Positions 22,301 through 33,589 of a DNA stretch of 64,000 nt are shown piece after piece. The stretch spans positions 152,590-216,589 of the forward strand of contig JAAOMT010000563.1 in NCBI GenBank assembly GCA_016748015.1. The letters run 5' to 3'. Positions within the stretch are counted from its first letter, which is position 1. Each line of letters begins with the position of its first letter. Under the pieces are notes generated by a model. The model made no database searches. It saw only the letters and a program-made list of their open reading frames with translations, and had not been told where the DNA came from. The position numbers were made by a program, and so were the translations under genes. This stretch comes from Geosiphon pyriformis (lineage: Eukaryota > Glomeromycota > Glomeromycetes > Archaeosporales > Geosiphonaceae).

Positions 22301-24381
22301 ATAAAATTTTTTATTGTTCCAATGGGGGGATTACTTCCGATTGCTTTTAAATTATGATGAAAGCAAATAATTTTTTTTATAAGTATATTGGTATTTAAAA
22401 TACTCAAAAGAGTATAAAGGGGAAAAACTTACTTAAACTCCGATAAGCATCTCCATCTTTTTTGGCACGATATAGGCTCTGGATTCTGACAACCTTCTCA
22501 ATATTCTTTCGAAAATATTCCAATCGATCTTGAAACTTTCTTCTTGCGATTGCACCACGTGATAATGCTTGTAGCTACAATGTGTAAGTCAAAATCTCAA
22601 TAAATATTCTATTTGAAGGAATAGAGTTTTAATGATTTTTACCTTTATAGCCCATCTCTCTAAATTCTCCATTTGACGAACCCGTTCTTGCCATTCACGT
22701 CGCAAAAACCAACCTCGTGCGAGTGCCTGAACACGTATTATGAAAGGCTCAGCGTTTTTATGCAATTGACGTCTTTCAAGTAAAACGCGTCGTGCAAGAT
22801 ATGTACGAAAGGCGGCCTGACACCGAATAACTTTTCCCAAATTTTCTTGCCAGTATCTTCTGTTCTCTGATAGATATATATCGATAAAATTAATCGGCGT
22901 TCATTTGATGGAAAAATTGATTTAAATTAAATACTTGAATTCTGTGAGAAACCAGCATACTCTCTTCATCAGTTTCTTCGGGTTCCTCTACAAATTCGTT
23001 CAATTCAGCCGCTAAAGCGTGACCAACATTTGCAAAACTTGGCATCACCACTCCTGATGTGTCTAAACCTCGTTGAGTCACGGATAATTGTTCCTCTACA
23101 GAAGAGTTTTCCAGGTTAGACAAAGAATGGTTATATGATTTTGAATTTTCAAAAGATCCCTTGTTTTTATGTAATATTGTCATACCAGTAAATTCAAGTT
23201 TTCCCAATAAATTTCGAATACGAGGTGTTAATCCACGCCGTGATAATAAATGACTATGTAAAAAAGGAATTTCCTTACTTAGGAAAATTCTTGATCTTCT
23301 CGATAAGCCCTCATTAATCAAAATAGATATAAATCATACCTTAGAGCATGTATGCAATAAATCACTCTAGGAATATTTTTCTTTTCGTATAAATCCGTTA
23401 ATTCGAACCAAAATATCTACAGCGATAAAAATTCCAAGGTGAATTTTACGATCATAAAACAAAAAATTTCAATCAGATCTGTTAAGTGTCTCACATCAGG
23501 CAATCCAACTCGGCGTATAGCCATAAAAAAGAAATTAATATTATCCGAGTGCCGGAATTGCAATGTAGAAGCAGTAAAAATCCTTCGTACGACACTTGGG
23601 TCAAAAGATTTAGCTAATTTTGCTAAAACAATCCCATTCCGTAAACTTTCCTCTAGCTCAGCAATTGGATCGATTTCTTCCGCGATACATGCTTCAATCC
23701 ATCTTCAAAAGTAATTCAATCTTGGGTTTAAATGATTATAATAAATGATAAAACTAGATAAAACCATCAAATAACATACTCTTTAGCTTCACCAATATGA
23801 CACAAGTACTCGTACGCTTGAATATTTTTACGTTGGTGATCCATCCAATTGCGAAAGTTTCGACGCGAAGAGTCTTTTTGCAATCGAATTCGCCCTCTGA
23901 GACCTGCCAATCAAAAAGTTCCATTATGGATTAAATAAGATTCGAGTGGGAACATTAAATGAGAGCGTTGATTTAAATTTATGTTAGGGATATCTGATAT
24001 GGTTAACTTTTGAGATGGTTCATGCAAAACTTTCAATCTGATCTAAGAAGATCACTGGTGAAAGTTTCAGATATGTTCTATATTGTCGATATTTCATATG
24101 GCCTCTACTGTAATTTTTAAAATAAACCAGATTTTTCATCTCAACTCACCAGTTACGTCCTCGGCATTTTCGGTAATGGTAGGTATGGTCAAATCAGACA
24201 AGCCTTCCCTTCCTGATAACGTAGACAACCGTCTCAACTCGGGCACTGCAGACTTTGATAGATCACGTTGAGAAGTTGAGGCTCTTCGTGGTAATGTGTT
24301 ATGTTGTCGATGGTTGGGCGGGGTAGGACTGGTCGGAGACTGTATTGGAGAGTCCAAAATAGTAGAAGACATTTCAAGCAA
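19380..24381 (-). CDS. IQG1: IQGAP-type scaffold (CH, IQ repeats, RasGAP-like and RasGAP-C domains)
   Basis: Cytokinesis scaffold that binds actin, calmodulin/myosin light chain and Rho-type GTPases at the contractile ring or septum. Many short-intron exons give roughly 1,300 aa. Start MLEMSSTILDSP (or the second Met at 24372), then a Ser/Pro-rich lead. The calponin-homology domain (about 23900-23260) shows RNFRNWMDHQRKNIQAYEYL, LRNGIVLAKLAKSF and FELTDLYEKKNIPRVIYCIH. At 22840-22450 are four IQ motifs (VIRCQAAFRTYLARR, IIRVQALARGWFLRR, IKLQALSRGAIARRKF, VRIQSLYRAKKDGDAYRSL). The GAP-related domain spans about 22205-20670 (FIMNKTRVPEKTKKMVEGVV, VVGHLVYYRYLNPAIV). RasGAP-C follows at 20642-19380 and ends DGVAKVNLNLLIFLINKKFF. 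No WW domain is visible, as in fungal IQGAPs. Equivalent to fission-yeast Rng2 and budding-yeast Iqg1. Exon edges are approximate. Confidence 0.93.
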
Positions 24382-25000
24382 GTTGGTTGTTCAAATTTTC
24401 TTTGGGGTTGCAAATTGGAACAAGATTGTATTGTTCAATGGGTCTTTTTAGTTTTCTACTTTGGGGGTTAGAGTTTTTTCGGTTTCCTTATTAATTTCAG
24501 TTAAATACAAGTCTTTTTCAGCACCAAAACACTTAAAAAAGATATGAAAATCACAAATTGTTTTTGTTAAAATGTATTAATTTGACTTTTACTTTACAGC
24601 TACCACGAAAACTACAAAGACATACAACAAAGAGAATATCGTTATAAATATATCATGAAAACAAGCTGAGCGAGAGCGAACAGATTTAAAACATGCGTAT
24701 AGCTGATAAGGGGCGCGTTCAACAGAGTGATACAATAAATAGGGAGTAAATACCAACACCCCATTGACTGATACTACACTTTGGAGATGTTGTGGTATGT
24801 CTCAAAGTACCACCTGGGAAATTTTATTCACCAACGAACAAACAGTTATCCCTTGGGTTTTATTAAGAAATTTCTATATATGGAAATGCTTGACCTTAAA
24901 TCAAGGGTCTTTCAAATTTGGTACTATTTTCACTAAACTTTTTTTGAACACCAAATTTTCATTACAGTTTTACTAAATGTTAAATATTTTCCTTTTCTTT
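24382..25000. other. IQGAP upstream region and edge of the repeat block
   Basis: Contains the IQGAP promoter. A 70-codon plus-strand frame at 24764-24976 has no recognisable features. From about 25000 composition drops to very low G+C and stays so to about 53700. Confidence 0.5.
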
Positions 25001-25079
25001 TATTTTGTATTAAAGAAATAATTTCATTATTACTTAATTCATTCTATTTTTTAACATAATAATAATAAATATAAATGCT

Positions 25080-27235
25080 TAACCATTGAAAAATTATGGT
25101 AAAAAAAATCAAAAAAGCTTTATATCTTACAGACAAATTAAAATTTGTTATAATTTTATTAGTATGACCATTGTAAATATATTCAAAAAAATTAATAAAC
25201 TTGTTACATATTTTAATTTTTCTTAAATTATTATTTAAATGATTCTATTTCATTGAGTTATAAGTCTTGTATATGTTCTAAAGCACCAACCAGATTTTTT
25301 TGCTCTTTTTTAATATGTTTTTAACAATAAAACCAATAATAAAGATAGAAAACTGAATTAAAGTACTTTTAAAAACTAAAAAGTTGTTCTTTTTAAGAAT
25401 ATCATACTTAATATATGTCACCAAAATATAATTAAACAAAACTTTAAACAGAATTTTTTATGTAATTTTTATTAGAGTTATAAATTTAGTATTAATTAAA
25501 ATATCTTCTTATTTGTAAAATTTTAAAATTATAAATACTAATGTCTTCTTTTAAGTATTAAAAATCTTTTTTCTTAGAAGACACTTATTAAGCAAACTTA
25601 AAAGCTAATATAAAACAAATTTATTATAGTATTTTTATATTTTATTAGAAATTTCAAAAAAACCAAATGATTTTTTATTTAAAAAATCTTTAATAATTGC
25701 TAAAAACTTAGTAAATTCAATTCTCTTTATAATATTAAAGAAAGTGCTATTATTTATATAATTAAAAAATACAAATTGCTATTGCCAATAATAGAGTATA
25801 TTGCTTTAATTATATATTTTCTGGTTCATTTTTTTATAATCAGATTAATTTTATTTTTAATCAAATTAGAATTTAAAATTAACTTATTGTTAATAACTAA
25901 GTAATCTAATATTACTTTTCTAACCAGTTTTTTCAATACATTATTGATTATTTGATCTTTATTATTAGTAAAAAAATTTATGTACTTATTAATAACAGTT
26001 CTTATACTATAATTTTTAACTGTTTTGGTTTTTAATAATTTATAAAACTTATATGTTTTCTTAAATTAAACCAATATTTGTTTCACTTTACTTATTTTAA
26101 AATTACTATTTATAATACTAATAAATTATTAGTTAAATCTGAATCCAATGTAATTTATTTGTTTAATAAAATCTGAAGTTATTTTAAATTACCAAATTTA
26201 AATATTTTTAAGATCTTAAAAATTAACAATTTTAATATATAAAATTTGAATAAAACAGTATTTTTAATTGAACTATTGTCTTAAAACCAGATTTTTAAAA
26301 AAGCAGTATCTGTTGTAAAAACTATTATGTGACTTATAAAACCTTATATTGTATTAAAATTTTCAATTTTTTTGTATAAATTAAAATTTGTAATAATATT
26401 TAAAGCAATATTTAAAGATAAAATATTAAATCTCTTTTAATAATATTTTTTATTCTGTATTTTTAATAATTTCTGTTTATTTGTTTTTATACCAAATTAA
26501 CTTAAGAGTTAAAAAAAATTTTAAACTAATATTTACTAAAATAATCAAATAATTAAAGTTAAAGAATTTATCTTAACAATATATCTGTTAATTAAACACA
26601 ATATTTTAAAAACTTTTATTAACTATTACAAAATTCAAACACTTTTATTTATTTTGTGTGTTAGATTAAGTTGGAGTTTCATAAACAAAAAAATTATAAT
26701 AAGTATTAGAAAAATATAAATTCAAGAATTTTTTAAAACTAATATTGTGACCAGATTTATTTTGTTTAAAATTATTTTTAAACATTACAAATAAGCTGTT
26801 GTTTACTGTTATAACTACTAGCAAATTAATTTTATAAACCTAAACTAATTTTTTTTAGTGTAGCACTAGCATATAAACTTAAATTTGTGATTAAAAAATA
26901 GTTTTTAAACAGAAAACATATTAATAACCAATAGCTTATTACTTCTAAAATCTTATATACATACTTTACTATATTATTATTTACAATAATAATAACACTT
27001 AAATCAAAATAATTAAAATTAATTTCAAAAGTAAAATAATATTATTATTAAATTTGTTTTTAATTTATAATCTAATCTTATTATGTAATTTTGTTTTTGA
27101 AATTATTAAAACTAAATTATTTATTTTTATATGCTATTTAATAATATTTTTTGGTTTACAGAATTGTTTATCTCTTTAATATTATATATAACAACTTTTT
27201 AAACAAGACTAGTCATTAAAATAAATAAAAAATAA
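25080..27235 (-). pseudogene. Decayed LINE ORF2 fragment: endonuclease to reverse transcriptase
   Basis: Minus-strand remnant of a non-LTR retrotransposon, riddled with stops. It parallels 45515-47760 along its length at the nucleotide level. Reading from 27230 downward it gives KVVIYNIKEINNSVNQKILL, the counterpart of KIATCNVRGINVPAKQVDVF in the fresher LINE at 62791. Then SKTKLHNKIRL stop IKNKF corresponds to ETKLRSSIGL stop IKDKF. Further on come the RT-type segments seen more clearly in the second copy. Upstream it is cut off from its ORF1 near 27240 and it fades into unmatched DNA near 25080. No intact frame remains. Confidence 0.75.
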
Positions 27236-27528
27236 AAAAGCCAAAACCAAAAATTAACAGTATTATCAGTGGGTTTTGTCAATATTTGAAAACATTTTTT
27301 AGCTTAATTGGTAACACATATTACCATGATTATGTTACTAACTATAGCATATTATGAGTGTATGAACTATTTCAGTAAGTGGGAAAGTGAAAAGAAGTAT
27401 TTGATAAAGTCATTAAAAATAAAGAAAAGTATTATCATTATTATTTGTTTTTGAACAAGAACTAGTCTTAGGTATTTTGAAAAGGAAAAAAAGTCACATC
27501 TCTTTATATATATTAAAAACACAACCAG

Positions 27529-28781
27529 TATTACCAGTAGAATTTTAGCTATTAATTAGCATAAAATTACTCTTATAATTCTTAGTATATATTATTATCA
27601 TTTCAATTATCATTTATTATTTAATCAAATTATCAAATATTATTATTCAATTAATAATTCGATTTGTACTATAGAAATTAAGATAATCAAATTATCAAAT
27701 ATTATTATTCAATTAATAATTCGATTTGTACTATAGAAATTAAGATAATCAAATTATCAAATATTATTATTCAATTAATAATTCGATTTGTACTATAGAA
27801 ATTAAGATAATCAAATTATCAAATATTATTATTCAATTAATAATTCGATTTGTACTATAGAAATTAAGATAATCAAATTATCAAATATTATTATTCAATT
27901 AATAATTCGATTTGTACTATAGAAATTAAGATAATCAAATTATCAAATATTATTATTCAATTAATAATTCGATTTGTACTATAGAAATTAAGATAATCAA
28001 ATTACACAATATCCTGAACCATTTAATATTCAAAAATTCGCTGAAATTAGCAGAAATTGGCCGAAATAATTAATAGTTTGTAGAAATAACTTGTAGTTTG
28101 CTGAAATAAATTTTTAGTTCACCAAAATTGTAGCAAAAAAAAAAGTGCAAGTTTAAAGACTAGTACTATAACAAGTTGTATAAAAAAAGAGCTTTTCTCT
28201 TCAAAAAAAAATATTTTACTTTAGATATCATAATTAAAACAAATTATTTCTTATATATTCTTATAAAATCAGATAAAAATTAAATATTTAAAAACTAAAT
28301 CCTTAATTATTATACTTGAAATTCACAAAACTTCAACTAACATTTTGAAATTGATTAGCTACCAATTTCAATAATCTGTTAGTGACTTCAGATCTGGATA
28401 AAAAACGTTTTCCTTAACAAAATTCTATTTCTTTTACATTTTTTTATTTTTTCTTTCTTTTTTTATTATAATAATTAAGATAGCTTACAGACAGAATTTC
28501 TGTAGAAAAGTTGACTTTCATAGCAAAATAACTACACATTTTTAGTGAGCTTCCAAATGAGCAATTCCTAAAAAAAAGTTGATATTTACTACAATATAAC
28601 TACATATAGTAACTAATACAAAATTGGCTATTCCACTTATAAGCTTAGCAGTTCAAATTATAGAAGATAATTTGAAAATAAATTTAGTTATTGAAAATAC
28701 AACTACTTTCTGAGAACATGAATTTACAGTAAACAAACATTAACAACATTCAGTAAAAGAGACCAAAAACCTCTGATAATA
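27529..28781 (+). mobile_element. Solo LTR of the gypsy family, enlarged by a tandem array
   Basis: The plus strand matches the reverse complement of the LTRs at 31809-32783 and 40710-41684. For example AAAAGAGACCAAAAACCTCT ends it at about 28760, and AAATTATAGAAGATAATTTG lies near 28656. The ends TATTACCAG...CTGATAATA are decayed TGTTATCAG...CTGGTAACA. Its length of 1253 bp exceeds 975 bp mainly because of the 62-bp array. Flanks CCAG (27525-27528) and CCAA (28782-28785) look like a 4-bp target duplication with one transition. Orientation is opposite to the complete element. Confidence 0.85.
27622..28006. repeat. 62-bp tandem array, six copies plus a partial
   Basis: A unit starting GATAATCAAATTATCAAATA and ending CTATAGAAATTAA repeats at 27682, 27744, 27806, 27868 and 27930 with a partial at 27992; a first copy starts near 27622 with an altered first few bases. 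The units look identical to each other. The homologous stretch of the other LTR copies holds a single unit, so the array arose in this LTR. Confidence 0.92.
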
Positions 28782-29623
28782 CCAACAATAAAAGCAAAAC
28801 CAAACTACTTTAATAAATATATAACCAGAATTTTTTTAATTAGTCATTGAAAGAATGTGGTATTTAAATGATTATTTTGAAAACAAAATTATAGCAATAA
28901 TAAAAGAATTGTAAAAGTAAAACATAACTGAAATAAATTTTGATTAAATTTTTTATTGTTGAAACTACTCTCTAATAATATGATATTTTATTACTTATTT
29001 TTATATTTAACAACTTGTTTAATAAAACAAAACTTAATGCAAAATAGTAATAACAATGATTTTAAAAGATTGGAAGTAATAAAACAACTTGAAATGATAA
29101 TAACAAATAGGTAAAAGATTATAAACAACATGATTTTAAATGGTAATAAAGAATATGAGAAGGCATACTTGAGATTGTAATAATAAGTATTTAGAGCATA
29201 GGAAGAGGGAAAAAAAAAGTAAAGAGTAAAGAAAAAAACTAACTGCTTACTATAAAACTATAATGACAAGTTAGCTTAATATTGAACTGATATTTTTCTA
29301 AGCTAACAAAGAAGCTGTATTTATAATTAAATTATATCAGATCTATATACTATATTAAGATTATTTAAAATACATTAATTATTTATATATATTGAATTAA
29401 TTAATTCATAATAAGCTTATTCAACCTGTTATTTATTCAAAAGCTAGTAATTTAGATAATCAGATTTAAATAGCTGGATCTAAAACATTGATCATAAATC
29501 AATAATACCTATTATAATTATGATCAATATAATTAGAAGTAGATTAATTGATTATATTTCTTGGTAACTACTTTTAATTATTGATTGCAGATCTGGAATG
29601 TTAGATTGTTTTAATAAAGATAT
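28782..29623. other. A/T-rich DNA between two LTR-like elements
   Basis: No open frame of note and no clear match to the other repeats; probably decayed retroelement sequence (inference). Confidence 0.4.
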
Positions 29624-30605
29624 TGTTACAGGTGATTATTTGGGGTCTCAAAGTAAATAACAAACCCGTAATTTAGTGCTCAATTGATATAATTATATTG
29701 GTTTCTGAAGGTTTTGTTGATCTGAAAATTTTTGTTATGGAGTCCTTTGTATAATGGACAGAGATTTAATGATAATATTGCTCTTGTTAGTAAGTTGCTT
29801 TTCTAATTTCTTTTTTAGCTTGGTGGCCAGATTTATTCTGGCAGTTGTGCTCTTCTGGTAAGCTATTCATTAATATATATATAATTCTACTCTTATTTCT
29901 GGGTCTTTTACCAGGCTATTTGTGATGTTAATTATTCAGTACTTAATTCTTTTAATCAATTTAGTAAACAACAAAAAAAAATAAAAAAAAATAAAGAAAA
30001 TAAAAAAAAATAAAAAAATAAAAAAAATAAAATAAGAAATAGTGTTTTGTTAATAGCCATAATCAAAAGCTATTGTGCCAACAGGTTAAGTTGTGAATAA
30101 TAACATAAATTTAAGAATAATGGATAATTTCATTAATATGAAAGTAATTTCACTTCAAGTTATAGTATTTTATCTTTTGAAGGAAGGGTATTTAATAATT
30201 ATGACCTGTGAATCTAATTGACTTTGAGAGTCCTATTGACTCTCAGTTTTCTTAACTTTGAGCTTAATTAACTTTGGAAGTCTACTTGACTAATTTTTTA
30301 GCTTCTGATACTACTGCTATATATACATAAATTTTATTATACAAGATTCCTTGAATTCCTCAATTTTTTAGCCAGGAATTTTGAAATTCCTGGAATCCTG
30401 TAATTTTTTTGAGAGAAATTCTAGAATTCTGGAATCCTGCAATTCCTTATACAAGAATCCTGAAATTCCTAAAATCCTGCAATTCCTTTGAAAGGAATCT
30501 TAGAATTCCATATTTACTATGTCTACTTTTGATTGGCTAATTTATATGCTAATATACTTTCTATATTCTATAAATAACAGCATATAAGAATCTTAAAGCA
30601 TAACA
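29624..30605 (+). mobile_element. LTR-like element of a second family, copy 1
   Basis: Begins TGTTACAGGTGATTATTTGG and ends near GCATAACA, so the ends are inverted TGTTA...TAACA as in LTRs. The same start and internal order (GGTCTCA, AATAACAAACCC, TTTGTATAATGGACAGAGAT, GTAAGCTAT) recur at 42167 and 50128. The distal third holds a private minisatellite of GGAATTCCTGGAATCCTG-like units (about 30340-30510). An A-rich (AATAAAAAAA)n tract is at 29970-30035. No internal coding region is attached, so it is a solo LTR or similar. The parent element is not in the window. Confidence 0.65.
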
Positions 30606-30779
30606 AAGTTTGTTATTATTAGATAATATGCATTAATCATTTATTTTTATTGGTGTTTTTTGGTTTGCCAAGATTTTTTTGTATCCAATTTAGTTAAACT
30701 ATTAGATTGTATTATATCTTTTTGTTGTAATTAGATTAATTGCTGATTATTTATTTTTGGATTGCTGGCTGATTTTGTT

Positions 30780-31640
30780 GATTAATTGTGATAATATAGG
30801 CCTTTTTTGTATGATTTTGATGTTAATTTCCATTGTATATGTTGTAATTTTTGCATTGAAAAGCATAAAAATCTTCTGGTAACAACAGGTTTAAATAAGT
30901 CAAAACTACATATATAGAATTTTTTAAAGCCAATATTTTGGTTTTCAGATTACCAATATTAATAGTAAAAATTTTGGTATCTTTAAAAATTAATTAAAAC
31001 ATACTATTAACTATTGAATTATTAGCAAAAGAAGATATATTAAAAATATTTATGTTAATACTAATAAAACCATTAAAAAAACATCTAAGAATAAATAAGA
31101 TAAGAAGATAGATAGAAAAAAAATTTTTACAAATATGTTTAATATAATAAAAATTTTAAAAACTTTGTTACTAAAAAATTCTATAAAATATTTAAGCATG
31201 CTTAAATAAGAGTTTAAAAAAGATGAAACAAAAAAAATAAAATTAGCCAAAATATCAAATAAAACAGTTTTATGAAAAATTATATTAAAATAAAAATTAG
31301 TTATACTATTACTAATTATTTAAGTTTACAATATATCTTTAAATACCAAAAAACAGAACATAAGAACTTGTTTTTTAGCATAAAAATAAACAAAATATAA
31401 ATGTATTTTCTTAAAAAATAATTGTTTAGAGAATTTTTTGGTAAAAAAATGTAAAAAATTAACATAATTATATTTTAAAACTAAATATTTAAAATAATTA
31501 TATTTATAACAATAAATTAAATCAAATTTAATCCAAAAAAGTTTAATATTATTAAAAACAAAAACAGTTATTATTTATAGAAAAAGAATACAAGAAAAAA
31601 ACAAGAAAAACAAATTATAAAAATAGATTAATAAAAAAAT
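30780..31640 (-). pseudogene. Decayed LINE ORF1 end and ORF2 start
   Basis: Parallels 51050-51720 at the nucleotide level. On the minus strand, near 30970, it reads DTKIFTINIGNLKTKILALK, then NSIYVVLTYLNLLLPE. These match the region SKVLTTKMGGLKSKMSALEA and FVDSVLARLNLLCSG of the LINE at 62402-62776. The decayed zinc-knuckle part of ORF1 lies at about 31320-31600. Many stops; not functional. It ends on the right near the complete gypsy element, which starts at 31809. Confidence 0.65.
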
Positions 31641-31808
31641 AGTATTTAATATATGAACACATTTTCAAAAATATGTATATTTAAAAAAAATAAGCATATT
31701 TACAAGGAATAAACATATTTTCAAAAAATTATGGCATATTGTTTAAGAATAAAAACAGTTTTAGAAAGTAATATAAAAAAAAGTAAGAATATGTAAGATC
31801 TTATATAA

Positions 31809-32783
31809 TGTTACCAGAGGTTTTTGGTCTCTTTTCTTAAATGTTGTTAATGCTTGTTTGCTGTGAATTCACGTTTTCTGGATGTGGTTAAATCTCTAGT
31901 AACTGAATTTATCTTCAAATTATCTTCTATAATTTAAACTGCTGGGCTTATAAGTGGAACGGCCAATTCCGTGCCAGTTACTTTGTATAGTTACGTTGTA
32001 GTAAACGTCAACTCTTTCCCAGAAATTGCTCATCTGGAAGCTTACTAAAAAATGTGTAGTTACTTTGCTATGAAAGTCAACTCTTCTACAGGAATCTTAT
32101 CTGTAGACTACCCTGATGATTGTAATAAGAAAAGAAAAGAAAAATAAAAGAAATGTAAAAAGAATAGAATTTTATCAAGGGAAACGTTTTTCTATTCAGG
32201 CCTGAAATAACTAACAGTTTTATTGAAATTGGTAGCTAATCAATTTCAAAACTGTTTAGTAAGAATTGGTTAATTTCACAAGAGAAATAATTAAGGATTT
32301 GATTTTTCGAATTATTTGATATTTATTTCATTTTTGTGTGTAAAGGATAATTCTAATTGTTAAATCTGAAGTAAGATACATTTTCTCAAAGAGAGAAGCT
32401 TTTCTTTTATACAACTTGTCATAACACTATACTATGAACTTGAACTTTGCTTTTTTCTATAATTTTGCTGAACTAAAGATACATTTCGGCGAACTACAAG
32501 TTATTTCTGCAAACTATTAGATATTTTGGTGAACTATCAATTATTTCAGCAAATTTTTACAAATTTTGGTAAACTTTTGAATGTTACATATTTCAAAGTA
32601 TTGCATAATTAATCATTGTACTTAGGTTACATTTGTGTTATGTACAAATTGGGTTATTAGTTAAATAATAATTTTGGACATTTTGCTAAGTGATGATTTG
32701 AAATGATAATATATGCTAATTAATAATAAGATTTATAAGGGTAATTTCATGCTAAACAATATCTTTAATTTTGTCTGATAACA
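31809..32783 (-). repeat. 3' LTR of the gypsy element
   Basis: 975 bp; plus-strand ends TGTTACCAG and CTGATAACA are near-perfect inverted repeats. A TATAAAAG box in element sense is at about 32416-32423. It differs from the other LTR mostly by C/T and G/A changes. Confidence 0.93.
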
Positions 32784-33427
32784 TAACCTCCTCCTCAAAA
32801 CTGAGCTCTATCAAAGTCCAAGTACTGTCTGTAATTTCCAGATAATAATCCAAAATTATTAAAGAAATTTGATTTGAAAATTGTTGGAATTTCAGTTCTG
32901 TAAGCTTTCCAATGTATTGAATCTTCAAAGATTGTAAAATTGGGTTTTGTAGGACATTTTCACAGGTGTGGAATAGGTCATAAAGTCTAAGAGCAGCTCT
33001 TAGTTTATAATGACTGTTTGTAGGTCCAGCTGTTGTCTTGAATTTATTGTGAAGTTGTTTCCGAATAGCTTCTTTTGTGAGGTTTGCTGCTATAAGCTCC
33101 CATTTTTGTTCGTGAAGTGTTTTTCCAATGTAGAAATATCTATATATTGAGATAGTCATAGTTTTCTTCATTAAAACACAGTTGAAGTTTTTGTTGAATA
33201 GTAGCATTTGGTAGAATACTAATAGAAATGAGCATTAAGTTTTCTCTTAAAGCAAGCTTTAAAAGTTCTGGCAAATGAATTCCAGAATAACTTCTTGTGT
33301 TCTTCTTATATGGGTGATATTTTCGTGAATTTGGGACTGAATTTGTAACTACTTCTGTTTGGGTATAATTAATGTGGTTTCCAGTAACAGTAATAGATAA
33401 TTCAGGTATTGTTTTTAAAGCTAACAT
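32752..33427 (-). pseudogene. Extra 3' ORF between integrase and LTR, frameshifted
   Basis: Two overlapping open stretches (33427-33140 and 33207-32752) most simply form one frame of about 220 aa broken by a shift near 33140-33200. It begins MLALKTIPELSITVTGNHIN and includes SYSGIHLPELLKLALRENLM, WELIAANLTKEAIRKQLHNK and HYKLRAALRLYDLF. The end runs through the polypurine tract into the LTR (FEEEVMLSDKIKDIV). It has no signal peptide or membrane helix, so it is not an obvious envelope gene. I do not recognise its family. This position in gypsy elements often holds an accessory gene. Confidence 0.6.
32784..32800 (-). other. Polypurine tract
   Basis: Directly upstream of the 3' LTR the element strand reads TTTTGAGGAGGAGGTTA, a purine-rich tract in the position used to prime plus-strand DNA synthesis. 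Confidence 0.75.
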
Positions 33428-33589
33428 TAATTTTTGGGATAATTGTTAAATGTTTTGAGGAATAGTCATTATAAGAGATTTGAAATAAAAGAAAATTATT
33501 TTTGGTATATGGGTTTTTATGTTATTTTTGTTTTGTTTTTTTGTAAGATTGTTTCTAAATTATAAGAAGATAACTATAATAAATTTAAG

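Noticed and set aside
23439-23714. Plus-strand frame inside IQGAP
   Set aside because: Antisense shadow of the calponin-homology exon.
24764-24976. Small plus-strand protein near the repeat block edge
   Set aside because: No recognisable feature, no conserved context and ordinary for chance length.
27622-28006. CRISPR array
   Set aside because: The units are directly contiguous 62-bp tandem copies without variable spacers, inside an LTR of a eukaryotic genome.
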